Shown here piece by piece: positions 1 to 7,600 of a stretch of 64,000 nucleotides of DNA. The stretch is from Aliiroseovarius salicola (GTDB lineage Bacteria; Pseudomonadota; Alphaproteobacteria; Rhodobacterales; Rhodobacteraceae): the NCBI RefSeq assembly GCF_027891095.1, contig NZ_JAQIIO010000010.1:1-64000 (forward strand), written 5' to 3'. Numbering within the stretch: the stretch's first letter is position 1; each line of letters starts with the position of its first letter. Under the pieces are notes generated by a model that was not told where the DNA came from, ran no database searches, and saw only the letters and a program-made list of their open reading frames with translations. Both the position numbers and the translations under genes were made by a program.

Positions 1-98
1 AAGCAATGATCCGATTAAGATATGCAATCGGCGATATCCGTATCGCACCCGGCTCCTTCATAGAAACAGACTATGCGCATGCGACTTTCAGTTTTTGA
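1..98 (+). CDS. 3' end of a probable outer-membrane beta-barrel protein (partial)
   Basis: An open frame enters from the left edge (first full codon at base 3) and stops with TGA at 96-98, giving 31 residues. The tail alternates polar and hydrophobic residues and ends in HATFSF. A final aromatic residue after an amphipathic strand is the usual C-terminal signature of Gram-negative outer-membrane barrels. Only the tail is visible, so the family cannot be named. It could also be a chance open frame. The 278 bases between it and the tRNA show no convincing gene. Confidence 0.4.
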   Translation, partial: AMIRLRYAIGDIRIAPGSFIETDYAHATFSF

Positions 99-339
99 TA
101 CAATGACGCAATGGGGAGTTTATAGGGTTACTCACCAATTTCAATTAATGATTGAGCGTCTGAAGTTCCACAATATTTACCGCGTGTCCTTAGAAGGGTG
201 CATTTGATGAGTGAAATGGGGGTCGAGTCGGATCTCACCTTATGGCTAATTAGTAAATTGTTATTCGCGAATCCGGGAGAGCCGGCAATTCGCACGGCAA
301 TCCATTCAATGTGGTACCCAGAGTCGTACCAAAACGACA

Positions 340-369
340 AAAGGCCCAGCCATTTTTGGCTAAGCCTTT
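340..369 (-). terminator. Intrinsic terminator downstream of tRNA-Arg
   Basis: Read on the minus strand, an AAAGGC/GCCTTT outer stem and an AGCCA/TGGCT inner stem form a hairpin a few bases beyond the tRNA CCA end, followed by T-rich sequence. It sits where a terminator for the tRNA transcript is expected. Confidence 0.6.
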
Positions 370-376
370 GAAAAAA

Positions 377-453
377 TGGCGCTCTGGGGAGGATTCGAAC
401 CCCCGACCCCTTGATTCGTAGTCAAGTACTCTATCCAGCTGAGCTACCAGAGC
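377..453 (-). tRNA. tRNA-Arg (anticodon ACG)
   Basis: The minus strand reads as a 77-nt tRNA. The acceptor stem is GCTCTGG/CCAGAGC, followed by discriminator G and an encoded CCA. The D arm contains TAGCTCAGCTGGATAGAG. The anticodon stem CTTGA/TCAAG closes the loop CTACGAA with anticodon ACG, and the T arm contains GGTTCGAATCC. The A34 wobble base of this isoacceptor is normally deaminated to inosine by TadA, so it reads CGU, CGC and CGA. Confidence 0.97.
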
Positions 454-757
454 GCGGTGAGGGGGATTTACTGAGTCTCGTCGTGGGGCGCAAGGGCGAA
501 AACGTAAAATTATCGAATTTTCCAGAAATTCTTATACGTAGAGATATTTTTTAACGTGAGGATCTACGTGCGGCCATTAAACAGATTTGCAAATTTCGGT
601 GTCGTGCTTTGAGGGTTCCCAATAGCGCCCGCAAATGTCGCAGCAACACTGTTCCGTCAAAAACTTTAAACTTTGATGAGGCTGAGGCAGCTCAACTTTA
701 AACTCTTCAAAGGGCGTTGTCGCAAAACTTTAAAGAATTTGAACAGTCTCATGGCAA
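454..757. repeat. Gene-free stretch with three AACTTTAAA boxes spaced 32 bp apart
   Basis: This 304-base stretch lies between the tRNA and the 3' end of the racemase gene and has no convincing gene. It contains three near-identical boxes: AACTTTAAACT at 662-672, the same at 694-704, and AACTTTAAAG at 726-735. Box starts are exactly 32 bp apart while the intervening sequence is unrelated. The TTTAAA core is palindromic. The even spacing of about three helical turns would suit a DNA-binding protein on one face of the helix, but no regulator is known. Confidence 0.45.
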
Positions 758-1846
758 TCAGCGCCGCCACCGCGCAAGAACATCTCCGACCGGTTGTGGT
801 GTGTTTTCTTCACCGACCTTTGCCTCTCCCGGCGTATCCGCAAGCTGGGGGGCGGCGGCGGGTTGGGTTACTTCTGAAAGCTTTATGAATGCAGCGCGCG
901 CCTGATTGTGCGGGTGTTGAGATGCCTCCTCCATGGACAGGACGGGGGCAGCGCAGGCATCCGAGCCTTCCAGAATAGAGGCCCATTCGTCACGCGATTT
1001 TTCACCGAACTTCTTAGCAAGAGCAGTGCGAAGTTCTGGCCATCCGCTTACATCCATCTGACGGGGGAGGTCGGCATCAGCCAATCCGATCCGATCCAGA
1101 AGCTCGGCGTAGAATTTAGCTTCCAGCGCGCCGACCGACATATGACCACCACAGGCACATTGATAAATCGTGTAATAAGGCGCGCCACCATCCAGAAGGT
1201 TCTTTTCACGCTCATCAACCCATAGGCCGGACCCATAAAGCGAGTAGGTCATGGCCATCAGATGGGTAGTCCCATCGGTGATGGCGCAATCCACAACTTG
1301 TCCCTTTCCGGTTTCTTTGGCGGCATGAAGCGCTGCGAGCATTCCTGCCACCAGATACATCGCCCCACCCCCGAAATCGCCAAGCAAATTCAGCGGGGGC
1401 ACCGGATGAGTGCCGCCAATAGCGTGCAGCGCGCCTGTGATTGAAATGTAGTTAATGTCATGACCCGCCGTATGCGCCAGCGGCCCGGTCTGCCCCCAAC
1501 CGGTCATGCGACCAAACACGAGTTTCGGATTTTCAGGGAAATCATCTGGCCCCAACCCCAGCCGTTCCATCACACCGGGGCGCATTCCTTCGATCAGCAT
1601 GTCTGCCTCACGGATCAACGCGCGTGCCTGTTCACGGTCTGCCTCGACCTTGAGATCCAGCGCCACAAAGCCGCGCCCGCGATTGAGCACATCAACCTTC
1701 TGAGGGATAAGTGGTTTGAGGTTGGGGCGCTCAATCCGAACCACATCTGCGCCCATATCAGCAAGCCACATGGCGGCGAATGGTGTGGGGCCTAGCCCCT
1801 GAATTTCAACCACTTTCACTCCAGAAAGAGGGCCGTGTTCTGCCAT
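758..1846 (-). CDS. Alpha-methylacyl-CoA racemase (CoA-transferase family III fold)
   Basis: A 362-residue cytoplasmic protein of the CaiB/BaiF family. It matches the racemase branch, which epimerises 2-methyl-branched acyl-CoAs so they can enter beta-oxidation. The residues that define catalysis in the mycobacterial racemase have counterparts: His129 in AGHDINY, Asp157 in NLLGDFGGG, and Glu242 in VGALEAKFY. The N-terminus has the typical GVKVVEIQGLGP motif. The gene lies upstream-to-downstream behind the acyl-CoA dehydrogenase gene on the same strand with about 220 bases between, so both may serve branched-chain acyl-CoA catabolism. Length is normal for the family. Confidence in the racemase assignment is high because the catalytic triad is intact. 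Confidence 0.9.
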   Translation of the reverse strand: MAEHGPLSGVKVVEIQGLGPTPFAAMWLADMGADVVRIERPNLKPLIPQKVDVLNRGRGFVALDLKVEADREQARALIREADMLIEGMRPGVMERLGLGPDDFPENPKLVFGRMTGWGQTGPLAHTAGHDINYISITGALHAIGGTHPVPPLNLLGDFGGGAMYLVAGMLAALHAAKETGKGQVVDCAITDGTTHLMAMTYSLYGSGLWVDEREKNLLDGGAPYYTIYQCACGGHMSVGALEAKFYAELLDRIGLADADLPRQMDVSGWPELRTALAKKFGEKSRDEWASILEGSDACAAPVLSMEEASQHPHNQARAAFIKLSEVTQPAAAPQLADTPGEAKVGEENTPQPVGDVLARWRR

Positions 1847-1934
1847 GTCGTGTTCCTCAATCCTGTTGACACATACTCAATGTGACCAAAGTCGCATCGG
1901 GTCCAGATTTAGGTTAATTCTGGCAATCTGTCCC

Positions 1935-1994
1935 GATATTTTCTGGTCAAAAATATCCCGGGGTGAGCCTCGAAGAGGCGAGGGGCAGAGCCCC
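1935..1994 (-). repeat. Dispersed intergenic repeat, copy A, with GATATTTT/AAAATATC hairpin
   Basis: The stretch has a perfect 8-bp inverted repeat (GATATTTT / AAAATATC), then CGGGGTGAGC and a GGGGC/GCCCC stem. The same order of elements appears in reverse orientation at 40053-40102. It lies immediately downstream of the acyl-CoA dehydrogenase gene and may act as its transcription terminator. Elements of this style are scattered in Rhodobacteraceae intergenic DNA; the relation is inferred from two copies here. Confidence 0.55.
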
Positions 1995-2065
1995 AGATCA
2001 GGCTCACGACGTGAGCCGCCGACAGCGCGCCTGAAGCGAAGCGGCAGGCGCTCCATCACCCCTCA

Positions 2066-3223
2066 TCACACATCAATAGACCTAGCGATCAATTCCTTCA
2101 TGATCTCATTGGTGCCGCCATAAATCATCTGCACCCGCGCATCGGCATAAAGGCGGGCAATCGGATATTCGGTCATATAGCCATAGCCACCGAACAATTG
2201 CAGGCATTCATGCATGATCTCGTTCTGCACTTCCGACCCATAATACTTGGCCATGGATGCGGTTGGGGCGTCCAATGTGCCGTCGATCAGTTTGCCGATA
2301 CAGTCGGTGACGAAAGATCTCAGAACTTCGGCCTTGGTTTTGCATTCGGCCAGTTTGAAGCGAGTGTTCTGGAAATCCATGACCCGTTGCCCAAAGGCCT
2401 TGCGCTCTTGCGTATATGTCACAGTTTGCTCAAGTGCGAAATCGATGGCGCCTAGGGCTTGGATCGCGATCAGCAACCGTTCCCACGGCAGCTGTTTCAT
2501 CAATTGATAAAACCCCTGGCCTTCTTCTGATCCAAGCAGGTTGGTCAGTGGCACTTTCACGTCTTGGTAAAAAAGCTCAGACGTATCATTGCCTTTCATA
2601 CCCAGTTTCTTGAGGTTCTTTCCGCGCGAGAAGCCCTCGCATTTGTCCGGTTCCACCACGATCAGCGAAATGCCTTTTGATCCGGCATCCGTGTCGGTCT
2701 TGCAGACGGTTATGATCAGGTCCGCCGCCTGACCGTTGGTGATAAAGATTTTGGATCCATTGATTTTATATTGGTTGCCATCTTTTTCTGCCCGTGTGCG
2801 CACGGCCTGAAGATCAGATCCGGTACTTGGTTCGGTCATCGCAATGGCGCCGACAATCTCACCTGAGGCCAGCCCGGGCAGCCAGCGCGCCTTTTGTTCT
2901 TCGGTGCCATAGGCGGTGATGTAATGCACCACGATGGACTGGATCCCATACCCCCAGCCGCAATCGCCGGTGCGGGTCTGCTCATAGATGGTGATGCTTT
3001 CAAATCCCATATCGCCACCGGCCCCGCCATATTCTTCGGGAATGGCCCCGCCCATGATGCCGTTCTCGCCAGCGGTATTCCAGAAGGTGCGATCCACAAT
3101 GCCCTGATCCACCCAACGCTCGATATTGGGGGCAAGTTCGTCGGTGAAAAAGCGGTTTGCCATATCGGCATACATGCGGTGTTCGTCGCTGGCCCAATGG
3201 GTCGAGGGGGTGAGAAGGGACAT
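2066..3223 (-). CDS. Acyl-CoA dehydrogenase
   Basis: A 385-residue FAD flavoenzyme that introduces the alpha-beta double bond of acyl-CoAs in beta-oxidation, passing electrons to ETF. The three-domain family pattern is present. It has the N-terminal helical region, the middle segment with GAIAMTEPSTGSDL (FAD and substrate binding), and the C-terminal QLFGGYGYMTEYP signature. Glu373 in YGGTNEIMKE sits where the catalytic base of medium- and short-chain dehydrogenases lies. The start is ATG at 3223. Substrate specificity cannot be read from the sequence; the neighbouring racemase suggests branched acyl-CoAs. Confidence 0.93.
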   Translation of the reverse strand: MSLLTPSTHWASDEHRMYADMANRFFTDELAPNIERWVDQGIVDRTFWNTAGENGIMGGAIPEEYGGAGGDMGFESITIYEQTRTGDCGWGYGIQSIVVHYITAYGTEEQKARWLPGLASGEIVGAIAMTEPSTGSDLQAVRTRAEKDGNQYKINGSKIFITNGQAADLIITVCKTDTDAGSKGISLIVVEPDKCEGFSRGKNLKKLGMKGNDTSELFYQDVKVPLTNLLGSEEGQGFYQLMKQLPWERLLIAIQALGAIDFALEQTVTYTQERKAFGQRVMDFQNTRFKLAECKTKAEVLRSFVTDCIGKLIDGTLDAPTASMAKYYGSEVQNEIMHECLQLFGGYGYMTEYPIARLYADARVQMIYGGTNEIMKELIARSIDV

Positions 3224-3444
3224 TGTTCGCTCCGGGTTGCTAGGCGGTGTGCGTTGACCTTAACGTAATCCCGACTGGGATCGCTTTGGTAACGTGACGT
3301 TACAATTCTTCTTCCGACGTAAGGGAATGAGCGTGCAATTTGGCGACAATTTGCATGGAAATGACAAATGCCTCGGTTAGGGGGTGCGTGGTGCCTTTTG
3401 TTCAAGTATGGAGGGTGAAACGTTAATAAGAATGGATTGGGTAC

Positions 3445-5541
3445 ATGCGGGCGCGCATTTCAACTTCCTTGGCCATAGGTGTTTTGGCCAGCCTCATGCC
3501 AATTGGTGGCGTCGCCGAGGTGGGCACTGTCACGACTTCATATAATATTTCCGGCTTGCCAGGTCTGGTCGATCTTCCAACCGCCGAGGTGGCGCCAGAC
3601 GGTGAGTTTGTGTTGAGCTTCGGGAGCTTTGGACCACATGCGCGTGGGGCGATGACCTTTCAGGCGACACCGCGGATCACTGCCAGTTTCCGCTATACCA
3701 AGATGCGCGACTTTGGCGGTGGCGGGGCATATGACTATTTTGACCGCAGTTTTGATGTCCGGTTCCGACTGCTGAATGAAAGCAAATACCTGCCTGCCGT
3801 TTCGGTTGGCTTGAACGACTTTATTGGCACTGGTGTCTATTCCTCGGAATACGTCGTTGCGACCAAGTCCTTTCTGGACAATCGCCTGCGTGTGACCGGT
3901 GGCCTGGGTTGGGGGCGTTTGGGCAGCCGTGATCCAATCGGGTCCCTATCTGGTGTACGACCGCCATGGGATTATGGTGAAGGCGGCACGCTCAGTGCCA
4001 GTCAGTGGTTCAAGGGTGATTTCGCGCCTTTTGGCGGGCTTTCCTACCAAGTCAATGACAAGCTGACCTTCAAGGCGGAATACTCTTCCGACGCGTATCT
4101 TCGCGAATCTGAAGTTGGGATTGTTGAGCTGAATAGCCCGTTGAACTTCATGGTTGACTACAAGTGGTCACAGACAACGAACCTGAGCCTGTTCTACCTG
4201 TATGGCGACATGATTGGGGGGCAGCTCACCTTCTCATTTAACCCTAAACGTCCCGCCTCGCGTACCGGATTTGAGGCTGCCCCACTTCCGGTAAAGCCGC
4301 GTGCTGCAACCGGGTGGGACAAGGAATGGATCAACGACGCCAGCAACAAAAGTGACTTGCAAAAGATTCTGGCGGATGCGTTTGCCAAAGATGGACAGCG
4401 GCTTCAGGGAATGGCGCTAACATCTACGGATGTTGAGATTCAAATTCAGAACAAAAAATATAACTCGCCTGCACAGGCGGTGGGGCGGGCTGCACGTCTT
4501 TTGACCCGTGTCATGCCTCCGTCGGTGGGAGTGTTCCGCATCACGTTGGTGGATAACGGGGTGCCAATGTCTACCGTCGTTGCGCGGCGTTCCGACATCG
4601 AAGCGCTGGAGCATTCTTCCGCCAACGAAATTTTTGAACGTGCGCAGATCGTTGAAGCCAATGCCAGTAATGATGAGATGGTGTTGACGCCTGGAGAATA
4701 TCCAAAATTCAGCTGGGCCATCACACCTTACGCGGAACTCAGCCTGTTTGACCCCGACAATCCGATTCGAAGTGAGTTTGGAATCCGGGCGTCGGCCAAG
4801 TATGAAATCACACCTGGTTTCGTGCTGTCTGGTGCCGTCGCGCAATCCATTTGGGGGGATGTCGGGGTTGGAGAGGCCTCTCCTTCCCTATTGCAACCGG
4901 TGCGCTCGCACCGGTTGATCTATGCGCGTGATGGAGACCCTGCAATCGAACACCTTACGGCCTCTTGGTACACGCGCCTGGGCAAAAACATGTATGGGCG
5001 CGTCACCGCAGGGTATCTGGAACCGATGTTCGGCGGTGTTTCCGCGGAAGTGTTGTGGAAACCGGTAGATAGCCGCTTGGCTCTTGGTGCTGAGGTGAAT
5101 TGGGTCAAACAGCGCGACTATAATCAGCTGTTTGGTTTCCAGGACTATAGCGTGGCGACCGGGCATCTGAGTGCATATTACGACCTGGGGAGCGGGTTCG
5201 GTGCAACAGTACATGCAGGCCGTTATCTGGTTGGTGATTGGGGGGCGACCTTTGCGCTGGATCGCAAGTTTGACAATGGTTGGGAAGTCGGGGCCTTTGC
5301 AACCTTCACCGATGTTTCCGCCGAACAATTCGGGGAAGGCTCATTCGACAAAGGCATTCATGTAACCATTCCGCTGGAATGGGCGCTTGGCCAACCTTCA
5401 CGCGGAAAATCTGTCACCAAGATCCATTCCCTTTCACGTGATGGCGGTGCGCGGCTTGATGTTGATGGACGGTTGTATGATTGGGTAAGCGATGGCCATG
5501 GCGATGCTCTGGCGTCGCGCTGGGGGAAATTCTGGAGATGA
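3445..5541 (+). CDS. yjbH: YjbH-family outer-membrane protein of exopolysaccharide export
   Basis: A 698-residue protein with an N-terminal signal peptide (residues 1 to about 25, ending GGVAE). It is followed by a long region of amphipathic beta strands typical of YjbH/GfcD, a large outer-membrane barrel linked to exopolysaccharide production in enterobacteria. The segment after the signal, YNISGLPGLVDLPTA, is characteristic of the family, and the length matches the E. coli protein. The last bases overlap the start of the lipoprotein gene yjbF (ATGA overlap at 5538), so the two are translationally coupled. A small secreted peptide gene lies convergently downstream, but no yjbG homologue is visible. 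Confidence 0.85.
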   Translation: MRARISTSLAIGVLASLMPIGGVAEVGTVTTSYNISGLPGLVDLPTAEVAPDGEFVLSFGSFGPHARGAMTFQATPRITASFRYTKMRDFGGGGAYDYFDRSFDVRFRLLNESKYLPAVSVGLNDFIGTGVYSSEYVVATKSFLDNRLRVTGGLGWGRLGSRDPIGSLSGVRPPWDYGEGGTLSASQWFKGDFAPFGGLSYQVNDKLTFKAEYSSDAYLRESEVGIVELNSPLNFMVDYKWSQTTNLSLFYLYGDMIGGQLTFSFNPKRPASRTGFEAAPLPVKPRAATGWDKEWINDASNKSDLQKILADAFAKDGQRLQGMALTSTDVEIQIQNKKYNSPAQAVGRAARLLTRVMPPSVGVFRITLVDNGVPMSTVVARRSDIEALEHSSANEIFERAQIVEANASNDEMVLTPGEYPKFSWAITPYAELSLFDPDNPIRSEFGIRASAKYEITPGFVLSGAVAQSIWGDVGVGEASPSLLQPVRSHRLIYARDGDPAIEHLTASWYTRLGKNMYGRVTAGYLEPMFGGVSAEVLWKPVDSRLALGAEVNWVKQRDYNQLFGFQDYSVATGHLSAYYDLGSGFGATVHAGRYLVGDWGATFALDRKFDNGWEVGAFATFTDVSAEQFGEGSFDKGIHVTIPLEWALGQPSRGKSVTKIHSLSRDGGARLDVDGRLYDWVSDGHGDALASRWGKFWR

Positions 5542-6278
5542 GCAACGATATGAAGTTTTCCGTCATGGCGCGTCCAATGCGGATGTTGATTGCTGGTGTG
5601 GTCTTGTCGTTGGCGGCATGTGGTTCGGATAAACAAACCACTCAACTGCCAAAAGTTGCGGGGGAATTCATCAAGGGTGTGGCAAGTAATGTCAGTTCCC
5701 GAGTGACAGCCAAGTCCTCCGATGATGCTTCTCAGCCATCCACGGCGAAGGCTGACCCCAATGCAGCAGTGAAGGCGGCGTTGGCGGCAACTCCCGGGCC
5801 AATCAACCTTGTGATACGAGAATCAAACGCTGCAGTCTTGGCCATGACGCCGATTGAGACCAATGCGGGAGGTGTAACTTGGATGGGGGCCGGAGGGCAA
5901 AGTACCACCCTGAAAAGCGGTGTGATCGTGGCGACCCGCGGTGTTGGCGACGATCTGATGGCCGCTGACGCGGGCTCAGCCCGTAACGCAATTGTTGCGC
6001 GTAGGCCCGCTTCTTATGATCGTGTTTATGATCATTTGACTGGTGTCGGCCATACGTCGAAACTCACCACGAAATGCACGTTGTCGACGAATAAGTCAGA
6101 GCGGTTGGTCATTGGTGAGATAAACTCGGCCGCAGTTGTGATGAAAGAAGATTGCGCGCATCCCAATGGGATCAAGTTCGAGAATTTGTACTGGGTGGCG
6201 AGCTCGGGCCGTATTCTGAAGTCCCGGCAATGGATCAGTCAGGGTGTAGGCTATCTGATCGTACAGCCCCTTCGATAA
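5538..6278 (+). CDS. yjbF: YjbF-family lipoprotein
   Basis: A 246-residue lipoprotein of the YjbF/GfcB family, partner of YjbH in group-4-capsule-like or exopolysaccharide secretion loci. A hydrophobic N-terminal helix ends in the lipobox LAAC, giving an acylated Cys exported to the periplasmic face. The mature protein shows the GVTWMGAGGQSTTLKSGV and TRGVGDDLM motifs common in the family. The start chosen at 5538 overlaps the yjbH stop (ATGA). A further in-frame ATG 12 bases on is also possible. An intrinsic terminator follows at 6336-6362, so yjbH-yjbF appears to be a two-gene operon. Confidence 0.85.
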   Translation: MSNDMKFSVMARPMRMLIAGVVLSLAACGSDKQTTQLPKVAGEFIKGVASNVSSRVTAKSSDDASQPSTAKADPNAAVKAALAATPGPINLVIRESNAAVLAMTPIETNAGGVTWMGAGGQSTTLKSGVIVATRGVGDDLMAADAGSARNAIVARRPASYDRVYDHLTGVGHTSKLTTKCTLSTNKSERLVIGEINSAAVVMKEDCAHPNGIKFENLYWVASSGRILKSRQWISQGVGYLIVQPLR

Positions 6279-6335
6279 AGCGTATTTTATTAAGCCTGAA
6301 GCGCGCTTGGCGCTGAAAGTGATGAATGTGGAAAG

Positions 6336-6362
6336 TGTCCCCTATGAGGGGGCATTTTTTTT
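6336..6362 (+). terminator. Intrinsic terminator of the yjbH-yjbF operon
   Basis: An 8-bp stem (TGTCCCCT/AGGGGGCA, one G-T pair) closes a 3-base ATG loop and is followed directly by a run of eight T residues on the plus strand. Confidence 0.85.
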
Positions 6363-6393
6363 GTCTGACGCCCGGCATGAAATCCACTAGGCA

Positions 6394-6427
6394 TAAAAAA
6401 AACGACGGGCCCAAAGGCCCGTCGTTT
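6394..6427 (-). terminator. Intrinsic terminator of the 65-residue secreted peptide gene
   Basis: A perfect 12-bp stem (AAACGACGGGCC/GGCCCGTCGTTT) with a 4-base loop. The adjacent A-run on the plus strand is a T-run when read from the minus strand, the direction of the small gene ending at 6457. Confidence 0.9.
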
Positions 6428-6456
6428 CAGAAGCTCCAATAATAAGGAGCTATCTA

Positions 6457-6654
6457 TTAGGTGCCCGAAGCAACGGCGATGATGCCGCCTACCAGTGCCA
6501 GGCCCAGCAGAGCGCCGGTGGTGCCGTTCAGCGAGGTACCAGCTTCTTCTACAACAACCAGTTCCGGCTCAACAACCGGGGTTTCCAGGGTGCCAGCAGC
6601 CAGCGGGGTGGCGGCGATCAGGCCAGCAGCGGCCAGAGCGATCACTTTTTTCAT
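6457..6654 (-). CDS. Small secreted or membrane peptide with C-terminal hydrophobic segment
   Basis: A 65-residue protein. Residues 1-20 form a clear Sec signal peptide (MKKVIALAAAGLIAATPLAA). A short acidic, proline/valine-rich stretch follows (VVEPELVVVEE). The C-terminus is a Gly/Ala-rich hydrophobic helix (GALLGLALVGGIIAVAS). A strong Shine-Dalgarno (GGAGTAAGAG region) and its own perfect terminator suggest a well-expressed independent gene. I do not know a function. Short secreted peptides of this build are common in Rhodobacteraceae. Its place beside yjbF-yjbH resembles that of E. coli YjbE/GfcA, also a small secreted Thr/Ser/Gly-rich peptide, but sequence similarity is not evident. Confidence 0.8.
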   Translation of the reverse strand: MKKVIALAAAGLIAATPLAAGTLETPVVEPELVVVEEAGTSLNGTTGALLGLALVGGIIAVASGT

Positions 6655-6828
6655 GTCTCTTACTCCATAAGTTAATTAAAGGGCCGCGCCTGCAAGACGA
6701 GCCTTCGGATTGTTTTTTGCACAATTTACCCGTGTTGAAAAGGGAGTTTTGGATAATGTGCAATGACTTGCCGGAAGATTTACCCCCTGTGGCAGCAATG
6801 CCATATTATTCTTCGCCAGCATGGTGTC

Positions 6829-7440
6829 TCAGCCCGCAAATATCTGTGTCATGTAGATTTTTCCGCAGCGTTTGGCTTTCAGGTCGATTCCGGATCCATT
6901 GCCAACAAGCCCAACACCCCGATGTAAAAGGTTTTTTCTGTGTTTGGGCGAATCCATGAAATAGTTCACGGCCATCTTTGCCAAGGACGCATAGCTGTGA
7001 CGCGGCACTGTAGAACCATCCATATATGCGATTCGGCAGCTTCTGATATCAATGTCGCGGGTCATTACCCCATCGATTCGATAGACATGGAAGACGCCGA
7101 TATTCTCGGCGCCTGTGCGGAATCGGACCCCCGATCCTTTCAGGCGCCCTGTCAGAGTGCTGCGTCCCTTATGGGTGAGTCTCTGCGCCCGGGCCATCCA
7201 TTTGCTGTGGGCATCTGCCTGTTTCGTCATACCTTTCGCCGCTTTCAAAGGTGCCCGCCCATGTTTGCAACGCACGTAGTTCACCTCTGACAAAATCGCG
7301 GCATTCAGCAGCGAAACATTGACCCTTTTGGTCGGGAGCGATGCATTCGCACCAGATACTGATTGCAGTTTGCAACCGGCTTCGGCGGCGCCCAAGCTCG
7401 CCAATGTCAGTGTCGCAGCGATGATGGTGGATTTCAGCAT
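6829..7440 (-). CDS. Secreted CAP-domain (SCP-like) protein
   Basis: A 203-residue protein with a signal peptide (residues 1 to about 21, ending GAAEA). The rest is a CAP/SCP-PR1 domain of the bacterial YkwD type. Visible motifs are the helix LLNAAILSEVNYVRCKHG, the His-containing RLTHKG, and the GAENIG signature. CAP proteins in bacteria are mostly secreted with poorly defined roles. The start at 7440 is preferred over an upstream in-frame ATG at 7470 because AAGGGAAGGA lies at the right distance and the signal peptide then begins cleanly. Four or more cysteines suggest disulfides. It is transcribed away from ugd. Confidence 0.82.
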   Translation of the reverse strand: MLKSTIIAATLTLASLGAAEAGCKLQSVSGANASLPTKRVNVSLLNAAILSEVNYVRCKHGRAPLKAAKGMTKQADAHSKWMARAQRLTHKGRSTLTGRLKGSGVRFRTGAENIGVFHVYRIDGVMTRDIDIRSCRIAYMDGSTVPRHSYASLAKMAVNYFMDSPKHRKNLLHRGVGLVGNGSGIDLKAKRCGKIYMTQIFAG

Positions 7441-7532
7441 GACACATCCTTCCCTTGGTTTTTCGTGCAAAACAAGGGATCATTAAAATCTGGCAATGCT
7501 GTGGCAGAAACTTGCCCTTTACCCGCTTTTCG

Positions 7533-7562
7533 TTGACAGTTTGCAGTGAATGAAGCATCCAA
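7533..7562 (+). promoter_or_regulatory. Candidate sigma-70 promoter of the ugd operon
   Basis: A perfect TTGACA hexamer at 7533-7538 is followed 17 bases later by CATCCA, a weak -10 match. It lies about 60 bases upstream of the ugd start codon and between divergent genes. The -10 match is poor, so this is tentative. Confidence 0.35.
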
Positions 7563-7600
7563 ATCGGTGAATAAAAACCTCAACAAAGAGGGCAGTAATT

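Noticed and set aside
128-340. 70-codon open frame on the minus strand beyond the tRNA terminator
   Set aside because: No ribosome site, no recognisable domain and unlike neighbouring coding sequence; judged chance.
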